64,000 bases of DNA from Sinorhizobium kostiense. Its GTDB lineage: Bacteria > Pseudomonadota > Alphaproteobacteria > Rhizobiales > Rhizobiaceae. The translations under genes were made by a program, and so were the position numbers. This document shows, in pieces, positions 43,806 to 52,745 of the stretch. Position 1 is the stretch's first letter. The number at the start of each line of letters is the position of its first letter. The notes beneath the pieces are model-generated. The model saw only the letters and a list, made by a program, of their open reading frames with translations, searched no databases and was not told the DNA's origin. The DNA is taken from assembly GCF_017874595.1 (NCBI RefSeq), contig NZ_JAGILA010000003.1, positions 186,001 through 250,000 on the forward strand, written 5' to 3'.

Positions 43806-45865
43806 CCGCCGGCTTCGGCCTGCCCCGCGGTCTCCCAGATAAACGGCCTGAGAAAGCGGCTGGCACGGTTGCGCTTGTAGCCACCCTCGGCCATACCGCC
43901 CCAGTGCATGCCGATTACCGTGCCAGTTTCGACATCCAGCACCGGAGCTCCGCCGCTGCCGCCAACGGTTGACGCGTCGTGGTCAAAGGTCTCGCCCTCG
44001 TCAACGGCGGCTAGTATGAAGCCAGGGAGCAGAAACTTACGCACTACGCTGCTTTTGAGATCCACGTTATAGCCAAGCACACAGATAGCACGGCCCGGTT
44101 TGCCGTGATCCAGTTCAGAAACTGGAAGCACGAAGGTGGAGTTGAGGGGCTCCATGAGGCGAAGAAGGGCGACGCGCGCTTCAGGGTAAATCGCCAGGCA
44201 TTCGCAAAGGATCCCATCGCCTGGGGCACCGCCGGTGACCCGGCATTCGTCGGCTCTGGAGAAATAGACCCGCGCCGTCTCAGTCGCCTGCCCGACAACG
44301 TGGTTTGCGGTCACCACCAGGTCTGGCGCCACAAGAAATCCGGTTCCCGCGCCCTGAGTGCCTTTGTCCCCGACTACGGTAACCAGCCCGCATCCCGTTA
44401 GAAAGCGTTCGATTCGAGGACGTTCGATCTCAAGCTGGCGCCACTGAACGGGGGGAGGCTCAAAGCGGCCATTTTGCACGGCAAGTTGTGGCTCGCGAGA
44501 AAGCCAGGAAGAATAGGCGGTGCCGATCGAAAGTGTGCGCCGCGCGCGATCAAATTCGGAAGGGTACCGATCGAGCGCCTTGCCGAAATAATCTATCAAC
44601 ACTCGAAATCCGTCGGCAAAAACGGGGAGACCGCATTCGAGCGCCTTGGAGAAATAGCTATGCCGGTCTTCAGGCGCGCAGAGCCCTGCAAGGATGTGCG
44701 TGTCGCAAAGATTACCGAAATGATTGAGCATGTTCTGCATTGCCGAGTATTCGTTCCAACTGGTGTCGCCTTTCCGAAAGTCGCCGCGAAATTGCTCGCG
44801 CCTGCCATCGCGGACGAGTGCGTAGCCGGCGAGGCACGCGGTGAGCGGATCGGTCATCTTGGCGTCGAGCAGCGCATCGATGATCGAGGCGGGCACCGGT
44901 CGGCCGGCCACGAAAAATCGCTGCGCTTTCTCGATCAACGGCAAATCGGTTTCTTCAAGGTCACCGCCGCCCAGTTTAAAAAGGTATTGCAGGACCTCAA
45001 GATTTCCGTCGTCGGCAACGCCGATCACAAGGGTCGAGACTCGCCCTGCCATGCCGTTCATCGCAAAGCGGGTCGGCGGTATGCCGGGCAAAGACACTTC
45101 GACGGAGTAGCTGCCGAGCGGGCAGCGTGCAGTCAAGTAAGCTGTTCCTGGGAGATTGACAATGGGGCGCAGGCGTTGATCGCCGCCGCCGGGCGAACCA
45201 CCTGGCAACAAGGCTTGCACATTTCTCAGAAACGCCTTGACGCTTGCTCCCTTGAGCGGTTCGTATCCGGTTACCCCAACGAGGATGGTGACCCAGGCTT
45301 CCTGGGACTTGCGGTTGATCGCCTTGAGCTTGATTGCCCGGAGACGGCGCATAACGTCAGAACGGGCAGAATATGCGGCGTAGGCGCCAAAGGCGAGAAG
45401 CGAGGTTAGCCTGAATTCTGCCTGGCGCCCCAAACTCTCAGCGGGCTCGACACCGTCCTCGCTCGTGGTCATGCCGAGGTCGCGGACCGCCGCGGCGCTT
45501 ACGCCGGTCAGTAAGGACGGCGCCACGTCTAAAGTGATGTAGTCTCCGCATTCAGGAAACGCGAACGGCCGCAACTCGAGCGGCCGATCAGCGCTCAGTA
45601 CGGCGGCGCGATAGTGGCCGGCTTTGGGATCGTTGAAATGGACAACACCAAGAGCCGTGACGGGATTATTGTCGGGGTCGAAGGCGACGATGGGCATGGT
45701 GCGATCGCTTGTCGCGAACGATAGACTGGTGGGGACCGCGTGGGCCTGCGGAGGTTTAAGCTCCAGGTCGATGATCCCGTCATACGGTACGGCGATCGTC
45801 ACCTGGTTGGAAGTGAGGCCAGGCGCGCGTGCTCGGACGTCATAAAAACTAGGTTTTAGAAACAA
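43802..45865 (-). CDS. Large protein with C-terminal trypsin-like domain, catalytic Asp altered
   Basis: About 687 residues from TTG 45863-45865, but coding character extends back to the caspase stop at 45935 without an ATG, GTG or TTG in frame. Residues 1-500: unrecognised, beta-rich start (VRARAPGLTSNQVTIAVPYD) and a helical middle. C-terminal S1/S46-like trypsin: GTGFLVAPDLVVTANHVV (His522) and STVGGSGGAPVLD (Ser637), ending with GMHWGG. The triad Asp, normally before VALL, is replaced (PEARVALLRL, Arg564). So it may be a weak or pseudo-protease. Third gene of the trypsin-caspase-trypsin operon. Confidence 0.78.
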   Translation of the reverse strand: MFLKPSFYDVRARAPGLTSNQVTIAVPYDGIIDLELKPPQAHAVPTSLSFATSDRTMPIVAFDPDNNPVTALGVVHFNDPKAGHYRAAVLSADRPLELRPFAFPECGDYITLDVAPSLLTGVSAAAVRDLGMTTSEDGVEPAESLGRQAEFRLTSLLAFGAYAAYSARSDVMRRLRAIKLKAINRKSQEAWVTILVGVTGYEPLKGASVKAFLRNVQALLPGGSPGGGDQRLRPIVNLPGTAYLTARCPLGSYSVEVSLPGIPPTRFAMNGMAGRVSTLVIGVADDGNLEVLQYLFKLGGGDLEETDLPLIEKAQRFFVAGRPVPASIIDALLDAKMTDPLTACLAGYALVRDGRREQFRGDFRKGDTSWNEYSAMQNMLNHFGNLCDTHILAGLCAPEDRHSYFSKALECGLPVFADGFRVLIDYFGKALDRYPSEFDRARRTLSIGTAYSSWLSREPQLAVQNGRFEPPPVQWRQLEIERPRIERFLTGCGLVTVVGDKGTQGAGTGFLVAPDLVVTANHVVGQATETARVYFSRADECRVTGGAPGDGILCECLAIYPEARVALLRLMEPLNSTFVLPVSELDHGKPGRAICVLGYNVDLKSSVVRKFLLPGFILAAVDEGETFDHDASTVGGSGGAPVLDVETGTVIGMHWGGMAEGGYKRNRASRFLRPFIWETAGQAEAGG

Positions 45866-45934
45866 CTGATTGGTCGCCTTGAGCGGCGGGCCATACTGCG
45901 GCTTGAGACGCTGCCGCTCGTAGAAAAGCTCAAT

Positions 45935-46867
45935 TCAGCCCTCATTGATTTTGTCACCTGGGGTAACTCGGACATGCAGGGGTTGTGGCGGCACGCGAGC
46001 CGCGTCAATCGTTGCGATCTCGAACTCGGGCTGGCGGGCATCCGGGTCGATTTCGGGGGCCTGGACATAACGATACGGCGTATCGAGGAGAAAACGGCGG
46101 ATCCGCGTCTCGACCATCTTGCGTACATAAGCGGCGAGGCGCGCGAAGGTCAGCTGATAGTCGGTCTGGCCCGCAAGCCGCTGAAGTGCTGCCGGATGCC
46201 CGTTCAGGCCCTCAAGCAGCGCGGTCGCGAATACCCCGTATCCCGAACCGAGCTCGAGCGATCGCTCACCAGGCGCGGTTGCGTAGAGAATATTCTGCGC
46301 GCATCCCGCATCGTCGAGGACGGGACGGAGATAGCGACCGACCGACGCGCCGGCGGTTGAAGCATAATCAGCAAGGGCAAAGTCGCGACAGGCATCGATG
46401 AAGATCAATTGATTTCTGGGACCATATGCGCGAAGGGGACTCAATATGTCCTCAAATCCCAGTAGAAGATTGCTGTCGATTGGAAGCTCCTTCACATCGA
46501 GCGGGAAGAGCACGGGCTCGGGGCGTTGGCCCCTCGCCCATTCATGCGAGCAGCCATGGCCGGCAAAGTAGAAGTAAAGCCGATCGCTGGCGCCCCAATT
46601 TCGCTTGCGGATTTCCGTGAGCAGCAGTGCCATGATCGCCTTGCGTGTTGGCGCAACGTTGGCAACGCGCACCCCGCTGTCCGGTAAATCGACCTTAGCC
46701 GGCGCGCCGCCCGGTGGCGCCACCATCATGCGCAGATTTGACGGGTCGACGCCTCCCGAACCGATCGCCCAGTCAGCAAAGCGGATCGCGTCGGCGGCAC
46801 AGGCGCCGAGCTTCCAGGCCGGGCTCTTATAGGCGTCGATTCCGATCGCGATGCAATGGCACGTCAT
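45935..46867 (-). CDS. Caspase-like (C14) peptidase
   Basis: 310 residues. Caspase fold start MTCHCIAIGIDAYKSPAWKL, catalytic His104 in LYFYFAGHGCSHEW and catalytic Cys160 in IFIDACRDFA, in the right order and spacing for bacterial metacaspase/orthocaspase p20 units. Then YATAPGERSLE and GVFATALLEGL. A C-terminal ~60 residues follow the fold. It starts 7 bases after the upstream trypsin-like gene and ends with a TGA that lies in the same frame as the downstream protease. Such caspases act as activated executioner proteases in prokaryotic conflict systems. Confidence 0.88.
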   Translation of the reverse strand: MTCHCIAIGIDAYKSPAWKLGACAADAIRFADWAIGSGGVDPSNLRMMVAPPGGAPAKVDLPDSGVRVANVAPTRKAIMALLLTEIRKRNWGASDRLYFYFAGHGCSHEWARGQRPEPVLFPLDVKELPIDSNLLLGFEDILSPLRAYGPRNQLIFIDACRDFALADYASTAGASVGRYLRPVLDDAGCAQNILYATAPGERSLELGSGYGVFATALLEGLNGHPAALQRLAGQTDYQLTFARLAAYVRKMVETRIRRFLLDTPYRYVQAPEIDPDARQPEFEIATIDAARVPPQPLHVRVTPGDKINEG

Positions 46868-46874
46868 TGACTGC

Positions 46875-47966
46875 TCACTGAAAGTTCAGCCCGTAGCCGG
46901 AAAGGGTCTCCTTAAGGCGCCAGATCTGGAGGGCATAGTTTGAACGCTTGTAGAGTCCACGGAAATGAAGACCGATGACCTTGCCCGCCTGGAGATCGAC
47001 GACACAGGAACCGCTATTTCCACCTAATGTCGAACAATCATGCGAGAAAGCGAGAAAATCGTCGAACGCCGCTCCATATTCACCGGGCTGCAGCCGTTTC
47101 GCCTGGTAGATGTCGTTAAAAATCGCCTGCATAATTTCGGGCGGCACGACATTCTCGTTATCGGTCCAGGGATAGCCCACGAGATAAAGGTCTTTGTCGT
47201 CGTCGTCGCTTGGCGCCGCACTGCTCAGCGCAACAGGTTTCGGCAGGAAAACGCCAGCAGGAGCGAACGAAAGCCGCTCGACCCGCAGAAGTGCGAGATC
47301 CAGGCTTTTCATCCTCTCCGCCTCGAAGCGATTGTGACCGAGTACCACATCGGTGATCTTAAATTGCTTGCGGGTTGGAATGTCATGCTCTGCTTTGAAA
47401 TCGACCGTTGGCAAGGCGCCGTGGCGGATCACCCAGCGGCTATAATCTGGCGCGGGGTCGGCGAACAATTCAACCACGTGCATGTTGGTCATAATGAGAT
47501 CTTCGCTGACGACAAAGGCCGTGCCAAGCATCGTGCGCGTGTTGCCGGTGGCCATATCCACACGGCCGACCAGAGGGAGTAACCGCTCGACATCCGACCG
47601 ATATGGCGAATCCAGCCGCGCCCAACGCTGCGGCGGCAACGCAAAGCTGTCGTTTTTTACAAGCAGCGCAGGTCGCTCGGTCAATCGAATGACTGCCTCT
47701 TGTCCAAGTATTTCGGCAGGGTCTAGTTCGACGCCAGGGTCATTGATCGACTTGAGGGTGGCGGAAATGCCGGCCTCAACCAACGCCTCACTCGCCGCTG
47801 CGGCCGCATCGTTGACTGGCAATCCAGCGACGATTGAGCGCAGACGAAGATTGGACTTGAGGTTTGATCTGATGGTGTCGGGGTCAAAGCCGGGGGTAGT
47901 GAGGTCCGGCAGATATTGCGAGAAGTCGATTAAGTCCAGCGGCAGCTTATCATCAAATGCTCGCAC
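46875..47966 (-). CDS. Trypsin-like serine protease, first gene of caspase operon
   Basis: 363 residues. Complete triad: His163 in GTAFVVSEDLIMTNMHVV, Asp223 in SLDLALLRV and Ser318 in STLGGNSGSCVVDL. The first ~130 residues (MRAFDDKLPLDLIDFSQYLP ...) carry no signal peptide and are unrecognised; they may be an adaptor or effector-associated domain. A cytoplasmic trypsin paired with a caspase is a known arrangement in bacterial conflict systems, where one protease may activate the other. The gene ends 7 bases before the caspase start. Confidence 0.87.
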   Translation of the reverse strand: MRAFDDKLPLDLIDFSQYLPDLTTPGFDPDTIRSNLKSNLRLRSIVAGLPVNDAAAAASEALVEAGISATLKSINDPGVELDPAEILGQEAVIRLTERPALLVKNDSFALPPQRWARLDSPYRSDVERLLPLVGRVDMATGNTRTMLGTAFVVSEDLIMTNMHVVELFADPAPDYSRWVIRHGALPTVDFKAEHDIPTRKQFKITDVVLGHNRFEAERMKSLDLALLRVERLSFAPAGVFLPKPVALSSAAPSDDDDKDLYLVGYPWTDNENVVPPEIMQAIFNDIYQAKRLQPGEYGAAFDDFLAFSHDCSTLGGNSGSCVVDLQAGKVIGLHFRGLYKRSNYALQIWRLKETLSGYGLNFQ

Positions 47967-48551
47967 TTCAAGCCTCCAAAGAACTTCCTAGGTTGCATAG
48001 TAACTGAAAACCCTTATGAGGCGATAGTATTCATTTCGGATCGGTCCGAATATTCATCAGGACGTCTTCGCCGCTGATTTACTCCGTCTTCGCCTCGCGA
48101 TTTATATTGATGACTTCAAAAATAATGCGGACAAGCTGCACATGAATCCGCGCAGTTGAAGGGATCTGAACCTGTGACCGGCAGATCTGAAGACACTAAG
48201 TCACTGAATAAATTGAAGACGGCTGTTGCCCATTGTCGACTTGGTTAATGACAGTGTTGGGAGCGAGCGAGTCCGCCATCCCGCCGCCTCATCGAGATCC
48301 CCGTTATCCAAACTTAGCGATAACCGCCGTTCCCTGACCTACGGTTGTGGATACTCGGCTAGCAGAGCCGTAAGCTTGAGTACCGACCATGCCTCATAGG
48401 AGGTTCGGACAGACTGGCAATTCGACGACTCGCCGTTAGTGCGCGAGCTTTACGGCCTCCAGCCGAGGAAGCCTCGGCATCAGCGTCAGAACGCCAGGTT
48501 TCTGTGACACTTCGAGCCTGACGAGACTGCCACCACGCTGCAGTGATGCGC
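47967..48551. other. Intergenic, nothing firm
   Basis: About 585 bases between the trypsin start and the DUF2971 stop. It must hold the protease operon promoter at its left end. A stretch at 48155-48192 looks faintly like the 3' half of a tRNA on the minus strand but does not fold. Confidence 0.4.
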
Positions 48552-49481
48552 CTACTGGTACGGCTTTCTTGGCCCCACCGGGTAATTTTCAATGTATTCT
48601 TCAAGAAGCCCATAGTGCTCAAGTATCCTAAAGGGATTGTTCATGGCGGCGGCCATCCGGTGAGCGTCATCGACCGAACACCACGGACAGAGACCTCCCT
48701 TGTCCCTTAGTGGCTCGGTACATTCAGCGCATTCCGCGATCGGAGGTGATATCTCCGAGTCCGAAAACACTCTGCTACTCCCCGCGTCTGTGATGAGGTA
48801 AGGCATCGGATAGCTGCGACCTATTCTCCCGATATAGAAGTCGGCGCCGAGCTCTTGCGCTACCTCCTGAAGAGCATCTCTCGTCTGCGAGGAAGACTTG
48901 GCACCGGAGACTATCGCCGCGACACATTGCTTGGGGACATAGAGAATCTTATTGCCGCTCACGTTCTCGACATATTCGTCGATATTGACGGCGCGCACTT
49001 CCTGCTCGTAGCTCCATTCCAGATACTTCGAAAAGTAAGCTTGATAAAGTACAGCGTTCCGAAGGGCCATGGCGTCCCTTGGCTTCTTCCGGTGAGCTGC
49101 CATCTCCGCGAACGAAATCAGCGTCTCACTTGGTCGGTCTCGGTACGAAATCTCGCGGACCAGAAGATCTTGGAAGACCTCTTGCAGCTCGGCAACGTCG
49201 AACCCGATCACGAATCCTTTGTGATTGTTTCCGTAGTGTGCCCACATTGGGGTCACGACGGGTGATTTCGAGAAGCAGGTGGTCAACAGCGACGGAATTT
49301 CCTGGACCACCTCGCTGTAAGTCGCCAGCAGGTCGGAGCCTTGTTCAAGGTCTACGCCTAGGAAAAGTTCGAACGGATCGTTGTAATCCTTTGGCAGGCT
49401 GCACTTGAAGCCGACATGGCCATCACGAACAAAAACGCGTTCAACAACGCTCTCTGAAAAGTACTTGAAGATCAATTTCAT
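48552..49481 (-). CDS. DUF2971 family protein with C-terminal zinc ribbon
   Basis: 309 residues. DUF2971 features: an N-terminal YFSE...GHVGFKCSLPKDYNDPFELF, LLTTCFSKSPVVTPMWAHYG, NNHKGFVIGFD and YEQEVRAVNIDEY. An additional C-terminal zinc ribbon is visible (CAECTEPLRDKGGLCPWC), not general for the family. DUF2971 proteins are frequent in defence islands; activity unknown. Divergent from the helicase gene with a 91-base gap, so it may share regulation with the ABC-3C operon. Confidence 0.8.
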   Translation of the reverse strand: MKLIFKYFSESVVERVFVRDGHVGFKCSLPKDYNDPFELFLGVDLEQGSDLLATYSEVVQEIPSLLTTCFSKSPVVTPMWAHYGNNHKGFVIGFDVAELQEVFQDLLVREISYRDRPSETLISFAEMAAHRKKPRDAMALRNAVLYQAYFSKYLEWSYEQEVRAVNIDEYVENVSGNKILYVPKQCVAAIVSGAKSSSQTRDALQEVAQELGADFYIGRIGRSYPMPYLITDAGSSRVFSDSEISPPIAECAECTEPLRDKGGLCPWCSVDDAHRMAAAMNNPFRILEHYGLLEEYIENYPVGPRKPYQ

Positions 49482-49572
49482 TTGGTAGGTCGCCCCATGT
49501 TCCGCAGCATTGATACCCTAGGCGACGCCGCTGCAAAAGAGGTCGCCAGAGCGCCCAGAAAATTCCTGTTTA

Positions 49573-52536
49573 TTGTTCGTGCGAAACCAGCCGCAATGCT
49601 TGATACAGCAGATAATCCATATCATCGTTCTCGCTACCAATAATCGCATCGACGACCCACAACTCAAAGGCGCCCTGCACGCGATTTCAGCCCACTTTGC
49701 GGTCGGAATACAATTCGAACCCGCTACCGTCGTCCTTCCAACGGGTACTGGCAAGACTGAGACGATGCTTGCAACGCTCGTCTATCGTCGCCTCGGTCGC
49801 ACACTGGTTCTCGTGCCAAGCGATGCGCTTCGGAGCCAGATCGCCCGCAAATTCATAGGTCTCGGCGTTCTGCCCGATGCACAGGTGATAGGCCACGACC
49901 TTGCCAAGCCACGTGTTGCAGTGATCACCACGGGCATCCGATCCATGGAAGATCTGGATTTGATTGTTCGTAATGCGAACGTCATCGTAGCCCTGCCGAA
50001 CGTCCTGGAAGCCTCAGACCCGGCCGTAGTCCGCCGACTTGCGGAGGCATGCTCTGATCTAATTGTTGACGAGGCCCACCACATCACTGCGAAAACGTGG
50101 AATGGCGTCCGCGAGCATTTCTCGGGAAAGAGAATTCTTCAATTCACAGCCACGCCGTTTCGTCGAGACGGCAAGCGCATCGATGGCAAGATCATCTTCA
50201 ACTACAAGCTCGGGGACGCGCAAGCCGCCGACTACTATCGGCCCATCAATCTTAGGACGATCGAAGAATATGGTGACGAAGAGGCGCACGACATCGCTAT
50301 CGCCAAGGAAGCGATCGCCGCGCTCCGACACGATCGGGACGACCTGAAGCTCGATCATCTGATGATGGCGCGAACATCCTCCAAGGATCGCGCGGAAGCC
50401 GTTGGCCGCATCTACCAACGTCTTGCACCGGATCTGAAACCAGTGATCGTTTACTCCGGTCCCGGACGCACAGTCGCTAATCGCGAGGCCATGAACCAGC
50501 TATTCGATCGCGGAGCCGCCGGCGCGAGGATCGTGATCTGCGTAGACATGCTGGGGGAAGGATTCGACCTGCCTTACCTGAAGGTCGCAGCACTCCACGA
50601 CACACATAAGTCACTCGCCGTGACCCTGCAGTTCATCGGTCGCTTCACCCGCAAAGGCCCCAAGGAGGCGATTGGGGAGGCCTCGGTTGTGATAAACATC
50701 GCCGATCCCGATGCGGAGGCGAAGCTCGCTGACCTCTATGCGGAAGGCGCCGACTGGGATCACATCATCAAGCGGTTGAGCGAGGACAGGATTGATCAGG
50801 AGCTGCGGCTCCAGGACGTCGTTCTAGCGCTCAAGGAAACGGGTAACCTCCATTCCAATCTTTCGCTCTGGAATCTCCGGCCAGCACTTTCGGCGCAGCT
50901 CTTCCGGACGAAATGCGTTGAATGGAGTCCATTGGCCTTCGAGTCAGTGCTCCCGAAAGGGTCCGAAACCTGGTACGCATTAAGTGAGCACGACAATGTA
51001 CTGGTTGCCGTCGTTTGCCGTTCAAGCGATGTCTCCTGGGGCAACTACCAGAATGTGTTCGACACGATATATGACCTGCTAATTGTCAGGTGGGATAAGG
51101 TTGCAGGATCTCTCTGCCTGTTCGCAAGCGATTACGATGCACTGCGATCCGAGAAGCTTGCCAAGGCAATTACGGACAACGACACAACCCTGGTTTCAGG
51201 AACCCCGATCTTCAACATCCTCAACAATGTTGAACTCCCGTTGGTGAAGAGCCTGGGTTCATCACGCATTGGCGCGATCAGCTTCACCTCGTATTTTGGT
51301 CCCAACGTCACGGAAGGGCTCGCCAGCATTGAGAAGGCCGAATCTACCCTAAACAACCTTGCCTGTCTCGGATACGAGGACGGTGAGCGCGTTCTTTGGG
51401 GAGGAACCCAGCGGCGTGGCAAAGTCTGGCAGCAGAAGGCCGGATCGATATCCGACTGGATCGAATGGACCTCGGCAACGTGGGCAAAGGTTACATCTGA
51501 CGTCGAGAGCGACAGCAACATCGTCCGCGATTTCTTGCGTCCGGAAAGAATGACGAAATCACACGCGGCGTGGCCGATAGCAGCCCAATGGGGTGAACAG
51601 GCGCAAACTCGCTTCAACGACAAACAGTATGTCGTCTTCGGGTCCTTGGAGGTCCCGGTCTTCGCTGTAGACTTGAAGCTAGGCGATGTCGGCCCGTATG
51701 GCGAGATAGTCTTTCGCATCGAGTGTGACGAGGCAACCTCCGAATACAGGCTCGTCATCAGCGACGAAATCCCCGGTGGCTACCGCCACGATCACCTCTC
51801 TGGCCCGACCGTCTTTTTCCGATACGGTACGCAGCCAGCAATTGCGTTAGACGAATACCTCCAGAAGGATCCGTTCATCGTTCGCTATTCGGACGGCACC
51901 TATTCCTACAACTGCTACCACATTCCCGTGAAGCTCGACGCAGGGCTTTACCAGCGGGAGAAGCTCGAAGCCTGGAACTGGGATGGCATCGAACTGAACA
52001 AGGAGTCTATGCACAAGATTGGAGATCAGCAGACAATCCAATTCCGGACGTTCGAGCAGATCAAGGGTGAATTCGACGTTATCTTCAACGACGACGGCGC
52101 GGGCGAAGCTGCTGACCTTGTTTGCCTCAAGGATGTCGATGAGACCACTGTCCGATTAAGCCTCGTCCACTGCAAGGGCGCCCACGAGGGTCGTGTGTCC
52201 CAGGACATCCGGAATTTCTATGTCGTCTGCGGTCAGGCCCAGAAAAGCATAACCGCAAAGCACGCTGGGCTTCCGACGCTTTATCAAGATCTGAAGAGAC
52301 GTCACGAAATCTGGGGACGCGAAGGCTATAGCCGCTTTCTCAAAGGCAATATAAAGGACCTCTCGTACTTCAAGGAGAAGTCGCGCCGCGCGAAACTCGA
52401 TTTCGAGATGTTGCTCGTGCAGCCGGGAGGCTCGGTTGCTTCGATCACGGATGACGCTCTACGGCTCTTGGCAACGACCGAACTCTATTTGCTGAAGACC
52501 ACCCAGGCGAAATTCCGCGTCGTGCTATCACCCTGA
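49573..52536 (+). CDS. SF2 DEAH-box helicase of ABC-3C operon
   Basis: 987 residues from TTG 49573 (no clear ribosome site). Walker A LPTGTGKT (55-62), DEAH (166-169), motif III-like FTATPFRRD and motif VI-like QFIGRFTRKGP give a complete SF2 helicase/translocase. The C-terminal ~550 residues are unrecognised and probably specific to the system. It lies upstream, same strand, of a DUF4297-like nuclease and ABC-3C genes (209-base gap). It likely remodels DNA or nucleoprotein for the nuclease. Alternative: a restriction-type helicase independent of the downstream operon. Confidence 0.85.
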   Translation: MFVRNQPQCLIQQIIHIIVLATNNRIDDPQLKGALHAISAHFAVGIQFEPATVVLPTGTGKTETMLATLVYRRLGRTLVLVPSDALRSQIARKFIGLGVLPDAQVIGHDLAKPRVAVITTGIRSMEDLDLIVRNANVIVALPNVLEASDPAVVRRLAEACSDLIVDEAHHITAKTWNGVREHFSGKRILQFTATPFRRDGKRIDGKIIFNYKLGDAQAADYYRPINLRTIEEYGDEEAHDIAIAKEAIAALRHDRDDLKLDHLMMARTSSKDRAEAVGRIYQRLAPDLKPVIVYSGPGRTVANREAMNQLFDRGAAGARIVICVDMLGEGFDLPYLKVAALHDTHKSLAVTLQFIGRFTRKGPKEAIGEASVVINIADPDAEAKLADLYAEGADWDHIIKRLSEDRIDQELRLQDVVLALKETGNLHSNLSLWNLRPALSAQLFRTKCVEWSPLAFESVLPKGSETWYALSEHDNVLVAVVCRSSDVSWGNYQNVFDTIYDLLIVRWDKVAGSLCLFASDYDALRSEKLAKAITDNDTTLVSGTPIFNILNNVELPLVKSLGSSRIGAISFTSYFGPNVTEGLASIEKAESTLNNLACLGYEDGERVLWGGTQRRGKVWQQKAGSISDWIEWTSATWAKVTSDVESDSNIVRDFLRPERMTKSHAAWPIAAQWGEQAQTRFNDKQYVVFGSLEVPVFAVDLKLGDVGPYGEIVFRIECDEATSEYRLVISDEIPGGYRHDHLSGPTVFFRYGTQPAIALDEYLQKDPFIVRYSDGTYSYNCYHIPVKLDAGLYQREKLEAWNWDGIELNKESMHKIGDQQTIQFRTFEQIKGEFDVIFNDDGAGEAADLVCLKDVDETTVRLSLVHCKGAHEGRVSQDIRNFYVVCGQAQKSITAKHAGLPTLYQDLKRRHEIWGREGYSRFLKGNIKDLSYFKEKSRRAKLDFEMLLVQPGGSVASITDDALRLLATTELYLLKTTQAKFRVVLSP

Positions 52537-52745
52537 TTCCGAACTGCACGATCCGGGTATCCGAATTCTGATAATGCCCGAGCGGCGTCCTCATAACGAT
52601 TTTCGGTTGTTTGGATAGAAGATCGCTGCCGCAAGCAACGCACAAAAATATATCGTTTAAATATCGCGGGAGGGCATTTTCTGCTCTGGCAATTTTTGCG
52701 GAAATCAAATTACCCTACGCAATAAGGTTTTCTGGGGAGAGACGC

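Noticed and set aside
44474..45409. 311-residue plus-strand frame opposite the large trypsin-like gene
   Set aside because: Composition is that of an antisense frame; the minus strand carries trypsin motifs in its continuation.
48155..48192. Stretch resembling the 3' half of a tRNA on the minus strand (GGTTC-AGATCCC-like T-arm)
   Set aside because: The T-stem has two mismatches and no acceptor, D-arm or CCA could be found; at most a degenerate fragment.
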